A DNA stretch of 64,000 nt, taken from positions 1 through 64,000 of the forward strand of contig NZ_JAGYHF010000011.1 of assembly GCF_018336155.1 (NCBI RefSeq), written 5' to 3'. Below are positions 8,287 through 15,527 of this stretch, one piece after another; position 1 is the stretch's first letter, and the number at the start of each line of letters is the position of its first letter. Made by a program: the position numbers and the translations under genes. The DNA is from Pseudomonas rustica (GTDB lineage: Bacteria; Pseudomonadota; Gammaproteobacteria; Pseudomonadales; Pseudomonadaceae). The notes under the pieces were generated by a model that was not told the origin of the DNA, did not search any database, and saw only the letters and a program-made list of their open reading frames with translations.

Positions 8287-9807
8287 TTAGAAGAAACCCA
8301 ACGGATTGATGTCGTAGCTCACCAGCAGGTTTTTCGTTTGCTGATAGTGATCGAGCATCATCTTGTGCGTCTCACGCCCCACGCCGGACTTCTTGTACCC
8401 GCCAAACGCGGCATGCGCCGGATACAGGTGGTAGCAGTTGGTCCACACACGACCAGCCTTGATCGCGCGGCCCATGCGGTAGGCGCGGTTTATGTCGCGA
8501 GTCCACAGACCGGCACCGAGGCCGAACTCGGTGTCGTTGGCGATCGCCAGCGCTTCTGCTTCGTCCTTGAACGTGGTGATGCTCACCACTGGCCCGAAGA
8601 TTTCTTCCTGGAACACGCGCATCTTGTTGGTGCCCTTGAGCAGGGTCGGCTGGATGTAATAGCCGGTCGACAGATTGCCCTCGAGTTTTTCCACCTTGCC
8701 GCCGGTCAACAGCTCGGCGCCTTCGCCCTTGGCGATTTCCAGGTACGAAAGAATCTTGTCGAATTGTTGCTCGGAGGCCTGCGCGCCGACCATGGTGTCG
8801 GTGTCCAGTGGATCGCCACGTTTGATTTGCAGGACTTTCTTCATCACGACGGCCATGAACTCGTCGTAGATCGATTCCTGTACCAGTGCGCGCGATGGGC
8901 AGGTGCAGACTTCGCCTTGGTTGAAGAACGCCAGCACCAGACCTTCAGCGGCTTTCTCAATGAACGTCGGCTCGGCCTGCATGATGTCTTCGAAGAAGAT
9001 GTTCGGCGATTTGCCACCGAGTTCCACGGTCGACGGAATGATGTTCTCCGCCGCGCATTTCATGATGTGCGAGCCAACCGGGGTCGAGCCGGTGAAGGCA
9101 ATCTTGGCGATGCGTTTGCTGGTCGCCAGCGCTTCGCCGGCCTCTTTGCCATAGCCCTGAACAATGTTCAGTACGCCCGGCGGCAGCAGATCGCCGATCA
9201 GTTCCAGCAACACGGTGATGCCCAGCGGGGTTTGCTCGGCAGGCTTGAGTACCACGCAGTTACCGGCGGCCAGCGCTGGTGCGAGTTTCCACGCGGCCAT
9301 CAGGATCGGGAAGTTCCACGGGATGATCTGCCCGACCACGCCCAGCGGTTCATGAATGTGATACGCCACAGTGTTGCCGTCGATTTCGGCAGCGCTGCCT
9401 TCCTGGGCGCGCAGGCAACCGGCGAAGTAGCGGAAATGGTCGGCGGCCAGCGGGATGTCGGCGTTGAGGGTTTCGCGGATGGCTTTGCCGTTGTCCCAGG
9501 TTTCGGTGATTGCCAGCAGTTCGAGGTTCTGTTCGATGCGGTCGGCGATTTTCAGCAGGATCAGCGAGCGCGCCTGCACGGAAGTGGAACCCCATGCATC
9601 GGCTGCGGCGTGAGCGGCGTCCAGTGCCTTGTCGATGTCTTCGGCAGTGGAGCGCGGGAATTCGGCAATCGGCTGGCCATTCACTGGCGAGGTGTTGGTG
9701 AAGTACTGACCTTTGACAGGCGCGACGAACTCGCCGCCGATGTAGTTACCGTACTTGCTCTTGAACGAGACTTTGGCGCCTTCAGTACCGGGGTGAGCGT
9801 AACGCAT
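8287..9807 (-). CDS. exaC: NAD-dependent acetaldehyde dehydrogenase
   Basis: A 506-residue aldehyde dehydrogenase that oxidises acetaldehyde, the EutBC product, to acetate. ALDH hallmarks are present: IIPWNFPILMAAWKLAPALA, the catalytic glutamate in VELGGKSPNIFF, the nucleophilic cysteine in FFNQGEVCTCPSRAL and EEIFGPVVSI toward the end. The double-cysteine CTCPSR form and the C-terminal KNLLVSYDINPLGFF are typical of the ExaC/AcoD group. It has its own sigma-54 promoter (9873-9888) about 66 bases upstream. It is separate from the eat transcript but should be co-induced with it. Confidence 0.95.
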   Translation of the reverse strand: MRYAHPGTEGAKVSFKSKYGNYIGGEFVAPVKGQYFTNTSPVNGQPIAEFPRSTAEDIDKALDAAHAAADAWGSTSVQARSLILLKIADRIEQNLELLAITETWDNGKAIRETLNADIPLAADHFRYFAGCLRAQEGSAAEIDGNTVAYHIHEPLGVVGQIIPWNFPILMAAWKLAPALAAGNCVVLKPAEQTPLGITVLLELIGDLLPPGVLNIVQGYGKEAGEALATSKRIAKIAFTGSTPVGSHIMKCAAENIIPSTVELGGKSPNIFFEDIMQAEPTFIEKAAEGLVLAFFNQGEVCTCPSRALVQESIYDEFMAVVMKKVLQIKRGDPLDTDTMVGAQASEQQFDKILSYLEIAKGEGAELLTGGKVEKLEGNLSTGYYIQPTLLKGTNKMRVFQEEIFGPVVSITTFKDEAEALAIANDTEFGLGAGLWTRDINRAYRMGRAIKAGRVWTNCYHLYPAHAAFGGYKKSGVGRETHKMMLDHYQQTKNLLVSYDINPLGFF

Positions 9808-9872
9808 GATGATGTTCTCCTTGGCTTTGTACTTATTAGAGAAACGCGCAAGTGCGCTTGCTATAAGCGTAG

Positions 9873-9888
9873 AGCAAGGGTCGGGCCA
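9873..9888 (-). promoter_or_regulatory. Sigma-54 promoter of exaC
   Basis: On the minus strand it reads TGGCCCGACCCTTGCT, one mismatch from TGGCACG-N4-TTGCW with exact GG to GC spacing. It lies 66-81 bases before the exaC start codon, predicting a leader of about 55 bases. Confidence 0.82.
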
Positions 9889-9962
9889 CTGCCGCGCGGA
9901 GCCGTGAAATCAAGGGGTTGGCAGGTTTTTGTCGGACGAGCGGAATGGCGCTGTGACGCTAT

Positions 9963-9991
9963 CGGTACAGGCGGGGTGACAGTTTGTACCG
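9963..9991. promoter_or_regulatory. Candidate activator-binding palindrome upstream of exaC
   Basis: CGGTACA (9963-9969) and TGTACCG (9985-9991) are perfect 7-bp inverted arms with 15 bases between them. They sit about 75-105 bases behind the sigma-54 promoter of exaC, a normal distance for an enhancer-binding protein. Binding by the neighbouring regulator is inferred. Confidence 0.4.
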
Positions 9992-10071
9992 CTTTTGGCA
10001 CAGCCTGTGACCGGGCAGTCTTGCCAGCATTGCATTGGTGCGTGAGCTGGAGGATGCTCAACCCACAGCAA

Positions 10072-10167
10072 CCCCTATAGGAGCTGCCGAAGGCTGCGAT
10101 CTTTTGATTTTGCTTTTTTGCAGATCAAGATCAAAAGATCGCAGCCTGCGGCAGCTCCTACACGGGG
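10072..10167. repeat. Inverted REP pair upstream of the sigma-54 activator gene
   Basis: Two opposed copies of the REP core (TAGGAGCTGCCGAAGGCTGC and its inverse) lie around a loop containing a short T run. The pair occupies the 100 bases just before the activator start codon, so any promoter of that gene lies within or beyond it. Confidence 0.93.
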
Positions 10168-10187
10168 AATATGGAGAACAATAAGAA

Positions 10188-12101
10188 ATGCACGACAACC
10201 ATTTGAGTCGCCATGCCCAGCAGGTTCTCACCGTCAGTCAGGGCAAACCGCACCTGCACGGGCCTGGAGCTGATCCGTCGATTGCCCGGTCGTGGCTGCG
10301 CTGTCTTGAGGACTATCACCTCGACCCGGCGCTAAGCATCGCGCCGACCGTGCTTGAACACGGGCGTGTCCTCGAAAGCCGTGAGCGTTTGCAACAAGTC
10401 CTGCAGATCGCCGGCAATGAAATGAGCAGCCTCCATCAACAGCTTTCCGGCGCCGGCCACGCGGTGTTGCTGACCGACGCGCGCGGGGTGATCCTCAATT
10501 GCGTCACCGCACCCGCTGAACGGAAAATTTTCGAACGTGCCGGCCTCTGGCTCGGTGCCGACTGGAGCGAAGCCTGCGAAGGCACCAATGGCATCGGCAC
10601 CTGCCTGGTCGAGCGTCAGGCGCTGACCATTCATCAGGACGAACACTTTCGCGGTCGCCACACCGGCCTGACCTGTTCGGCGAGCCCGGTGTTTGATCCG
10701 CATGGCGAACTGCTGGCGGTGCTCGACGTGTCCTCGGCCCGTCACGATGTCTCGCGGCAGAGCCAGTTCCACACCATGGCGCTGGTCAATCTGTCGGCGA
10801 AGATGATCGAGAGCTGCTACTTCCTGCGCTGTTTCGATAACCAATGGTTGCTGCGTTTCCACTTGCAGGCCGAGTCGGTCGGGCTGTTCAGCGAAGGTTT
10901 GCTGGCGTTTGACGGCGAAGGGCGGATCAGCGCGGTTAATCAGAGTGCGCTGAACCTGCTCGGGCATATTCGCGGTGGGCTGCTCGGGAAACCGGTCGAG
11001 GCGTTTTTCGATTGCTCGCTGGATGAGTTGCTCGGCCGCGCCAGCGCGAATGCCAGCGCCAGTTGGCCGCTGCGCACCCGTGACGGGCGCCATCTGTTTG
11101 CTGTGTTGCGCGGTGAATCGCGTAAACCCGCGCCGATCATGCCGCTGGCAAAAATTATCGAAGCGCCGCGCCTGTCCGGGATCTGCCTGGGTGACGCCGC
11201 GCTGCAAGCGGACTTTCGCAAAGCACTGCGCGTGTTCGAGCGGGATGTGCCGCTGCTGATCAATGGCGAAACCGGCTCGGGTAAAGAGGCGTTCGCCAAA
11301 GCTGTGCACCAGGCCAGTCAGCGCTCGGACAAAGCCTTTGTCGCGCTCAACTGTGCGGCGATCCCTGAAAGTCTGATTGAAAGCGAGCTGTTCGGTTATC
11401 GCGGCGGCAGTTTTACCGGTGCAAGAAAGGATGGCATGCGCGGCAAGTTGCAGCAGGCCGATGGCGGCACGTTGTTCCTCGATGAGATTGGCGATATGCC
11501 GTTGGCCTTGCAGACGCGTTTGTTGCGGGTGCTGGAGGATCGGCAGGTGGTGCCGATCGGTGGCGAACCGGAATCGGTCAACGTGCGCATCATCAGCGCG
11601 ACGCACCGCAATCTGTTGGCGCGGGTTGAGGACGGCAGCTTTCGCGAGGATTTGTATTACCGCTTGAACGGGCTGGAAGTGGCGTTGCCGGCGCTGCGCG
11701 AACGCAGTGATAAATCGCAGTTGCTGGATTTTCTGCTGGCCGAAGAGGCGGGCGGCGAAACGATCCTGATCGAAGAGCCGGCGCGGCAGGCGTTGCTGGC
11801 GTTCAACTGGCCGGGGAATGTGCGGCAGTTGCGTAATGTGCTGCGCACGTTGGCGGCGTTGTGTGATGAAGGGCGGATCGGGCTTGAGGATTTGCCGGTG
11901 ATGATTCGGCAGGTGCGGGTGGCGGTTTTGCAACCTGATGTATCTGAGCATCCATTGGAAGATGCTGAGCGGGTTGCGCTGCTTAAAACGCTGGAACAGA
12001 CGCGCTGGCACATGACGCATACGGCTGAGCAGTTGGGGGTTAGCCGTAATACGCTTTACAGAAAGCTGCGTAAGCATGGGATTGAGCGGCGGGTCAGTTA
12101 G
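10188..12101 (+). CDS. eatR: Sigma-54-dependent activator of ethanolamine catabolism (EatR/AcoR type)
   Basis: A 637-residue enhancer-binding protein. The N-terminal GAF-like sensor domain (about 50-220) is followed by a PAS-like segment (about 230-310). The AAA+ domain (about 330-550) has Walker A GETGSGKEA near residue 360, a GSFTGA loop near 407 that contacts sigma-54, and Walker B GGTLFLDEIGD. A Fis-type helix-turn-helix ends the protein (TAEQLGVSRNTLYRKL). It is divergent from exaC, and both catabolic units carry sigma-54 promoters. In P. aeruginosa the gene at this position (PA4021) encodes EatR, the ethanolamine-responsive activator; the symbol is given by synteny. The real ligand (ethanolamine or acetaldehyde) is not visible here. 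Confidence 0.9.
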   Translation: MHDNHLSRHAQQVLTVSQGKPHLHGPGADPSIARSWLRCLEDYHLDPALSIAPTVLEHGRVLESRERLQQVLQIAGNEMSSLHQQLSGAGHAVLLTDARGVILNCVTAPAERKIFERAGLWLGADWSEACEGTNGIGTCLVERQALTIHQDEHFRGRHTGLTCSASPVFDPHGELLAVLDVSSARHDVSRQSQFHTMALVNLSAKMIESCYFLRCFDNQWLLRFHLQAESVGLFSEGLLAFDGEGRISAVNQSALNLLGHIRGGLLGKPVEAFFDCSLDELLGRASANASASWPLRTRDGRHLFAVLRGESRKPAPIMPLAKIIEAPRLSGICLGDAALQADFRKALRVFERDVPLLINGETGSGKEAFAKAVHQASQRSDKAFVALNCAAIPESLIESELFGYRGGSFTGARKDGMRGKLQQADGGTLFLDEIGDMPLALQTRLLRVLEDRQVVPIGGEPESVNVRIISATHRNLLARVEDGSFREDLYYRLNGLEVALPALRERSDKSQLLDFLLAEEAGGETILIEEPARQALLAFNWPGNVRQLRNVLRTLAALCDEGRIGLEDLPVMIRQVRVAVLQPDVSEHPLEDAERVALLKTLEQTRWHMTHTAEQLGVSRNTLYRKLRKHGIERRVS

Positions 12102-12109
12102 AAGGCCCT

Positions 12110-12355
12110 CACCCTAGCCCTCTCCCAGAGGGAGAGGGAACTGACCGAGGTGTTCTGGCGATTTACGCCGACCTGAATTATCCAGCCGAACTCTGGATAT
12201 GAAAGCAACACAGATCGGCGCCCTCTCCCTCGGGAGAGGGGACTGACCGAGGTGTTCTGGCGATTTACGCCGACCTGAATTATCCAGCCGAACTCTGGAT
12301 ATGAAAGCAACACAGATCGGCTCCCTCTCCCTCGGGAGAGGGCTGGGGTGAGGGG
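12110..12355. repeat. Tandem 102-bp duplication bounded by CTCTCCC palindromes
   Basis: Two nearly identical 102-bp units lie in tandem; ACTGACCGAGGTGTTCTGGC begins at 12140 and again at 12242. GAGAGGG/CCCTCTCCC palindromes bound them at about 12117-12138, 12220-12240 and 12323-12342. The outer arms (CCTCACCCTAGCCCTCTCCC and the inverse near 12335-12355) are inverted. This is a Pseudomonas intergenic repeat family that has expanded locally. I see no gene in it. Confidence 0.9.
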
Positions 12356-12460
12356 CGACAATCCACAGCCGAACACAAATGCCATTCCCGCCCCATCACC
12401 TAAAGAGTGCGATTTCCCCCTCCCTACGCTAACCTGCGGCCATGTTTTACGAGGTCGACT

Positions 12461-13810
12461 ATGCACATTCATATTCTGGGTATCTGCGGGACTTTCATGG
12501 GCTCGATGGCGGTTCTGGCCAAAGAGCTGGGCCATCACGTGACCGGCTCCGACGCCAACGTCTATCCGCCGATGAGCACGCAGCTTGAAGCCCAAGGCAT
12601 TCAACTGACGCAAGGTTACGACCCGGCGCAGCTCGATCCGGCACCGGATCTGGTGGTTATCGGCAACGCCATGTCGCGCGGTAATCCGGCGGTGGAATAT
12701 GTGCTGAACAAAGGCCTGCCGTACGTTTCCGGCCCGCAGTGGCTGGCTGATCACGTGCTGCAAGGTCGCTGGGTGCTGGCGGTTGCCGGCACGCACGGCA
12801 AAACCACCACCAGCAGCATGCTCGCCTGGGTGCTGGAACACGCCGGCATGAGCCCGGGTTTCCTCATCGGTGGTGTGCCGCAGAATTTCTCGGTGTCGGC
12901 GCGACTGGGCGGTACGCCGTTCTTCGTGATCGAGGCCGACGAATACGACAGCGCGTTCTTCGACAAGCGCTCGAAGTTCGTTCACTACCGTCCGCGCACC
13001 GCGATCCTCAATAACCTTGAGTTCGATCACGCCGACATCTTCCCGGATCTGCCGGCGATCGAGCGGCAATTCCATCACCTGGTGCGGACCATTCCAAGTG
13101 AAGGCCTGGTCATCCACCCGACCACCGAGCCTGCCTTGCAGCGGGTGATCGAAATGGGTTGCTGGACACCGGTGCAGACCACCGGTGCTGGCGGGCAGTG
13201 GCAGGTCAAACTGTTGAGCGAAGACGGTTCGGCATTTGAGGTGATGTTTGAAGGCGTGTCGCAAGGCACTGTCGAGTGGGAACTGACCGGCCAGCACAAC
13301 GTTGCCAACGCCTTGGCAGCTTTGGCAGCGGCGCGGCATGTTGGCGTGGTGCCATCGATGGGCATTGCCGGTTTGAGCGCGTTCAAGAACGTTAAGCGTC
13401 GCATGGAGAAAGTCGCCGAAGTGCGCGGCATCACCATTTACGATGACTTCGCTCACCACCCGACGGCCATCGCTACGACTCTCGACGGCCTGCGCAAACG
13501 CATCGGCGATGCTCCACTGATCGCGATCATCGAACCGCGCTCCAACTCGATGAAGCTCGGCGCCCACCGTGACGGCTTGCCGGCCAGCGTGGTCGATGCC
13601 GACCAAGTGATCTGGTACGCCCCGGCCAACCTCGGCTGGGATCTGGCTGGCACCGCCGCGTTGTGCACCGTGCCGTCGATTGTCAGCGATTCGCTGGAAG
13701 GCATCATCGAACGCGTGAAGAGCCAGGCCCAGCCCGGCACGCACGTGGTGATCATGAGCAACGGCGGCTTCGGCGGCCTGCACGGCAAACTCGCCGAGGC
13801 GCTGCAATGA
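12461..13810 (+). CDS. mpl: UDP-N-acetylmuramate:L-alanyl-gamma-D-glutamyl-meso-diaminopimelate ligase
   Basis: The murein peptide ligase (449 residues) that reattaches the recycled tripeptide to UDP-MurNAc in the cytoplasm. It has the Mur ligase fold: an N-terminal Rossmann segment IHILGICGTFMGSMA, the ATP loop AVAGTHGKTTTSSM (about 105-118), and metal/substrate residues in EADEYDSAFFDKRSKF and DDFAHHPTAI. The start at MHIHILG matches the family; an in-frame 18-residue extension does not. Its stop overlaps the ubiX start (ATGA), so the two are translationally coupled. Peptidoglycan recycling fits the wall genes elsewhere in the window. Confidence 0.96.
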   Translation: MHIHILGICGTFMGSMAVLAKELGHHVTGSDANVYPPMSTQLEAQGIQLTQGYDPAQLDPAPDLVVIGNAMSRGNPAVEYVLNKGLPYVSGPQWLADHVLQGRWVLAVAGTHGKTTTSSMLAWVLEHAGMSPGFLIGGVPQNFSVSARLGGTPFFVIEADEYDSAFFDKRSKFVHYRPRTAILNNLEFDHADIFPDLPAIERQFHHLVRTIPSEGLVIHPTTEPALQRVIEMGCWTPVQTTGAGGQWQVKLLSEDGSAFEVMFEGVSQGTVEWELTGQHNVANALAALAAARHVGVVPSMGIAGLSAFKNVKRRMEKVAEVRGITIYDDFAHHPTAIATTLDGLRKRIGDAPLIAIIEPRSNSMKLGAHRDGLPASVVDADQVIWYAPANLGWDLAGTAALCTVPSIVSDSLEGIIERVKSQAQPGTHVVIMSNGGFGGLHGKLAEALQ

Positions 13811-14454
13811 ACACTTTTTCGCAGGGCAACGGCCCGGAGCGCATCACGCTGGCGATGACCGGCGCCTCGGGCGCGCAGTACGGTTTGCGCCTGCTCGATT
13901 GTCTGGTGCGCGAAGATCGCGAAGTGCACTTTTTGATCTCCAAGGCTGCGCAGTTGGTGATGGCCACCGAGACTGATGTCACGCTGCCGCCGAAACCGCA
14001 GATGATGCAGGCGTTCCTCACCGAATACACAGGGGCGGCCGCCGGGCAGATCCGCGTGTATGGCAAGGAAGACTGGATGTCGCCGGTGGCTTCGGGCTCT
14101 GGCGCACCGGCAGCGATGGTCGTGGTGCCGTGCTCGACGGGCACGTTGTCGGCGATTGCCACGGGCGCCTGCAACAATTTGATCGAACGCGCTGCGGATG
14201 TGACGTTGAAGGAGCGTCGCCAGTTGATTCTGGTGCCGCGTGAAGCGCCGTATTCGAGCATTCATCTGGAGCACATGCTCAAACTGTCGAACATGGGCGT
14301 GACCATTCTGCCGGCGTCGCCGGGTTTTTATCACCAGCCGCAGACGATTGATGATTTGATCGATTTCGTTGTGGCGCGGATTCTCAATCTGCTCGGTATT
14401 CCGCAGGACATGCTGCCGCGTTGGGGTGAGCATCATTTGAGCAGCGATGAATAA
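13807..14454 (+). CDS. ubiX: Flavin prenyltransferase UbiX
   Basis: A 215-residue enzyme that attaches a dimethylallyl group to FMN, making the prenylated flavin cofactor of the decarboxylase UbiD in ubiquinone synthesis. The family start LAMTGASGAQYGLRLLDCL, the VVPCSTGTLSAIATGACNNLIERAADV core (about 108-135) and RQLILVPREAPYSSIHLEHML are intact. The start overlaps the mpl stop by 4 bases, and the 3' end overlaps the next lipoprotein gene by 8 bases, so all three genes share a transcript. Confidence 0.96.
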   Translation: MNTFSQGNGPERITLAMTGASGAQYGLRLLDCLVREDREVHFLISKAAQLVMATETDVTLPPKPQMMQAFLTEYTGAAAGQIRVYGKEDWMSPVASGSGAPAAMVVVPCSTGTLSAIATGACNNLIERAADVTLKERRQLILVPREAPYSSIHLEHMLKLSNMGVTILPASPGFYHQPQTIDDLIDFVVARILNLLGIPQDMLPRWGEHHLSSDE

Positions 14455-14731
14455 GCTGCTGCTGATCGGGCTGGTGGTGTTGCTGACCGGATGCGCCACG
14501 GCGCGCACCTTGGATGCGGCGAAACCGGGGGCGCCAGTGGTGTACTCCGGGACGCGGCTGGATTTGTATGCGATGAATGGCGGATGCTGCGCGATGGATC
14601 GGTTCGGGGCTGAAGCGCCGAGCTATCCGGGTGTGGATCTGCCGGGGAGTGCGTTGCTCGATACGCTGTTGTTGCCGTTGTCGCTTCTTACCGTGATCGG
14701 CGTGAGTTTTCAGGCAACAGGCGGATTGTAG
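14447..14731 (+). CDS. YceK/YidQ family lipoprotein
   Basis: A 94-residue predicted lipoprotein. The signal peptide ends in a lipobox (LLTGC) with Cys at about residue 16. The mature part has VYSGTRLDLYAMNGGCCAMD and PGVDLPGSALLDTLLLPLSL, the typical YceK/YidQ pattern: a short Cys-rich stretch, then a hydrophobic segment that in relatives precedes the C terminus. Function is unknown. It overlaps ubiX by 8 bases and ends the mpl-ubiX unit. A second lipoprotein with a related hydrophobic pattern lies at 62330-62749. Confidence 0.85.
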   Translation: MNKLLLIGLVVLLTGCATARTLDAAKPGAPVVYSGTRLDLYAMNGGCCAMDRFGAEAPSYPGVDLPGSALLDTLLLPLSLLTVIGVSFQATGGL

Positions 14732-14738
14732 TTAGACA

Positions 14739-14845
14739 GATCGTTCCCACGCTCCGCGTGGTAACGCCTCCGGTGACGCTCTGCGTCACGCTTTGGGACG
14801 CAGAGCGTCCGTGGCTGCATTCCCACGCAGAGCGTGGGAACGATC
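14739..14845. repeat. GTTCCCACGC palindrome
   Basis: The outer arms GATCGTTCCCACGC and GCGTGGGAACGATC enclose inner GACGCTCTGCGTC-like palindromes. The same family recurs at 48291-48385. It separates the end of the + strand lipoprotein gene from a convergent gene and may terminate both. Confidence 0.9.
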
Positions 14846-14858
14846 ATGCGGCGGAAGA

Positions 14859-15500
14859 TTATTTGCCGAGTTTGCGCAAATCATCCGACTCAATCACCCG
14901 AACCCCATCCTGTTCTTCCAGCGCCAATCGCCACATCGCCCGCGCCAGTTGGCACGCTTCGATGCCGCGATATTTACCCGGAATCAGCTTCGACAACGGC
15001 CCGGCTAATTGCTCGGCCAGACGCGGTTCAGTGCGTTCGCCCAACAACAGCGAAGGCCGGCAAATGGTCAGCTGCGGCCAGTCCTGCGCGCGCAGTGCCT
15101 GCTCCATTTCGCCTTTGACGCGGTTATAGAACACCGATGACTTCGGATCCGCGCCGATCGCGCTGATCACGATCAGATGCCGCGCGCCCATCTCCCGCGC
15201 GCGCTTGGCAAACGCCACGACCATGTCCAGATCGACCGCGCGAAACGCCGCTTCGGAGCCTGCCTGTTTGATCGTCGTACCGAGGCAGCAATAGGCGATA
15301 TCGACGCGGCCGCTGAGTTGCGGCAGAAACGCCTGTGGATCGCCGACCGGGTTTTCCAGGTGCGGATGTTCCGCCAATGGCCGACGCGACGGGGCGAGCA
15401 CGCGAGAAATCGTTGGCTCGTTGAGCAAACGGTCGAGTAGATGTTCACCGGTCAAACCGGTGGCTCCGGCAAGCAATACGTGCTGAGGCGTCAAGTACAT
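14859..15500 (-). CDS. NAD(P)-binding short-chain reductase-like protein
   Basis: A 213-residue Rossmann-fold protein of the atypical SDR/NmrA-like group. The nucleotide loop LLAGATGLTGEHLLDRL is at about residues 9-25. It is followed by YCCLGTTIKQAGSEAAFRAVD and HLIVISAIGADPKSSVFYNRVKGEME, where the Tyr/Lys pair resembles a short-chain dehydrogenase active site. Such proteins resemble HTATIP2/TIP30 and can act as reductases or redox sensors. The substrate is unknown. It precedes no obvious operon partner; the MORN-C13 gene lies upstream with a 27-base gap on the same strand, so the two may be co-transcribed. Confidence 0.82.
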   Translation of the reverse strand: MYLTPQHVLLAGATGLTGEHLLDRLLNEPTISRVLAPSRRPLAEHPHLENPVGDPQAFLPQLSGRVDIAYCCLGTTIKQAGSEAAFRAVDLDMVVAFAKRAREMGARHLIVISAIGADPKSSVFYNRVKGEMEQALRAQDWPQLTICRPSLLLGERTEPRLAEQLAGPLSKLIPGKYRGIEACQLARAMWRLALEEQDGVRVIESDDLRKLGK

Positions 15501-15527
15501 AGTGTCTCTCCCTTGATACTGTTCAGC

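Noticed and set aside
4273..9807. Bacterial microcompartment for ethanolamine
   Set aside because: No shell protein, EutA, EutJ or EutG-like genes occur around eutBC; the route is the open cytoplasmic type.
8338..10080. A 580-codon open frame on the + strand opposite exaC
   Set aside because: Antisense shadow; exaC on the minus strand has complete ALDH motifs and a promoter.
12098..13807. A 569-codon open frame on the minus strand opposite mpl
   Set aside because: It runs through the tandem repeat and antisense to mpl; the apparent repeated peptide is just the 102-bp repeat translated.
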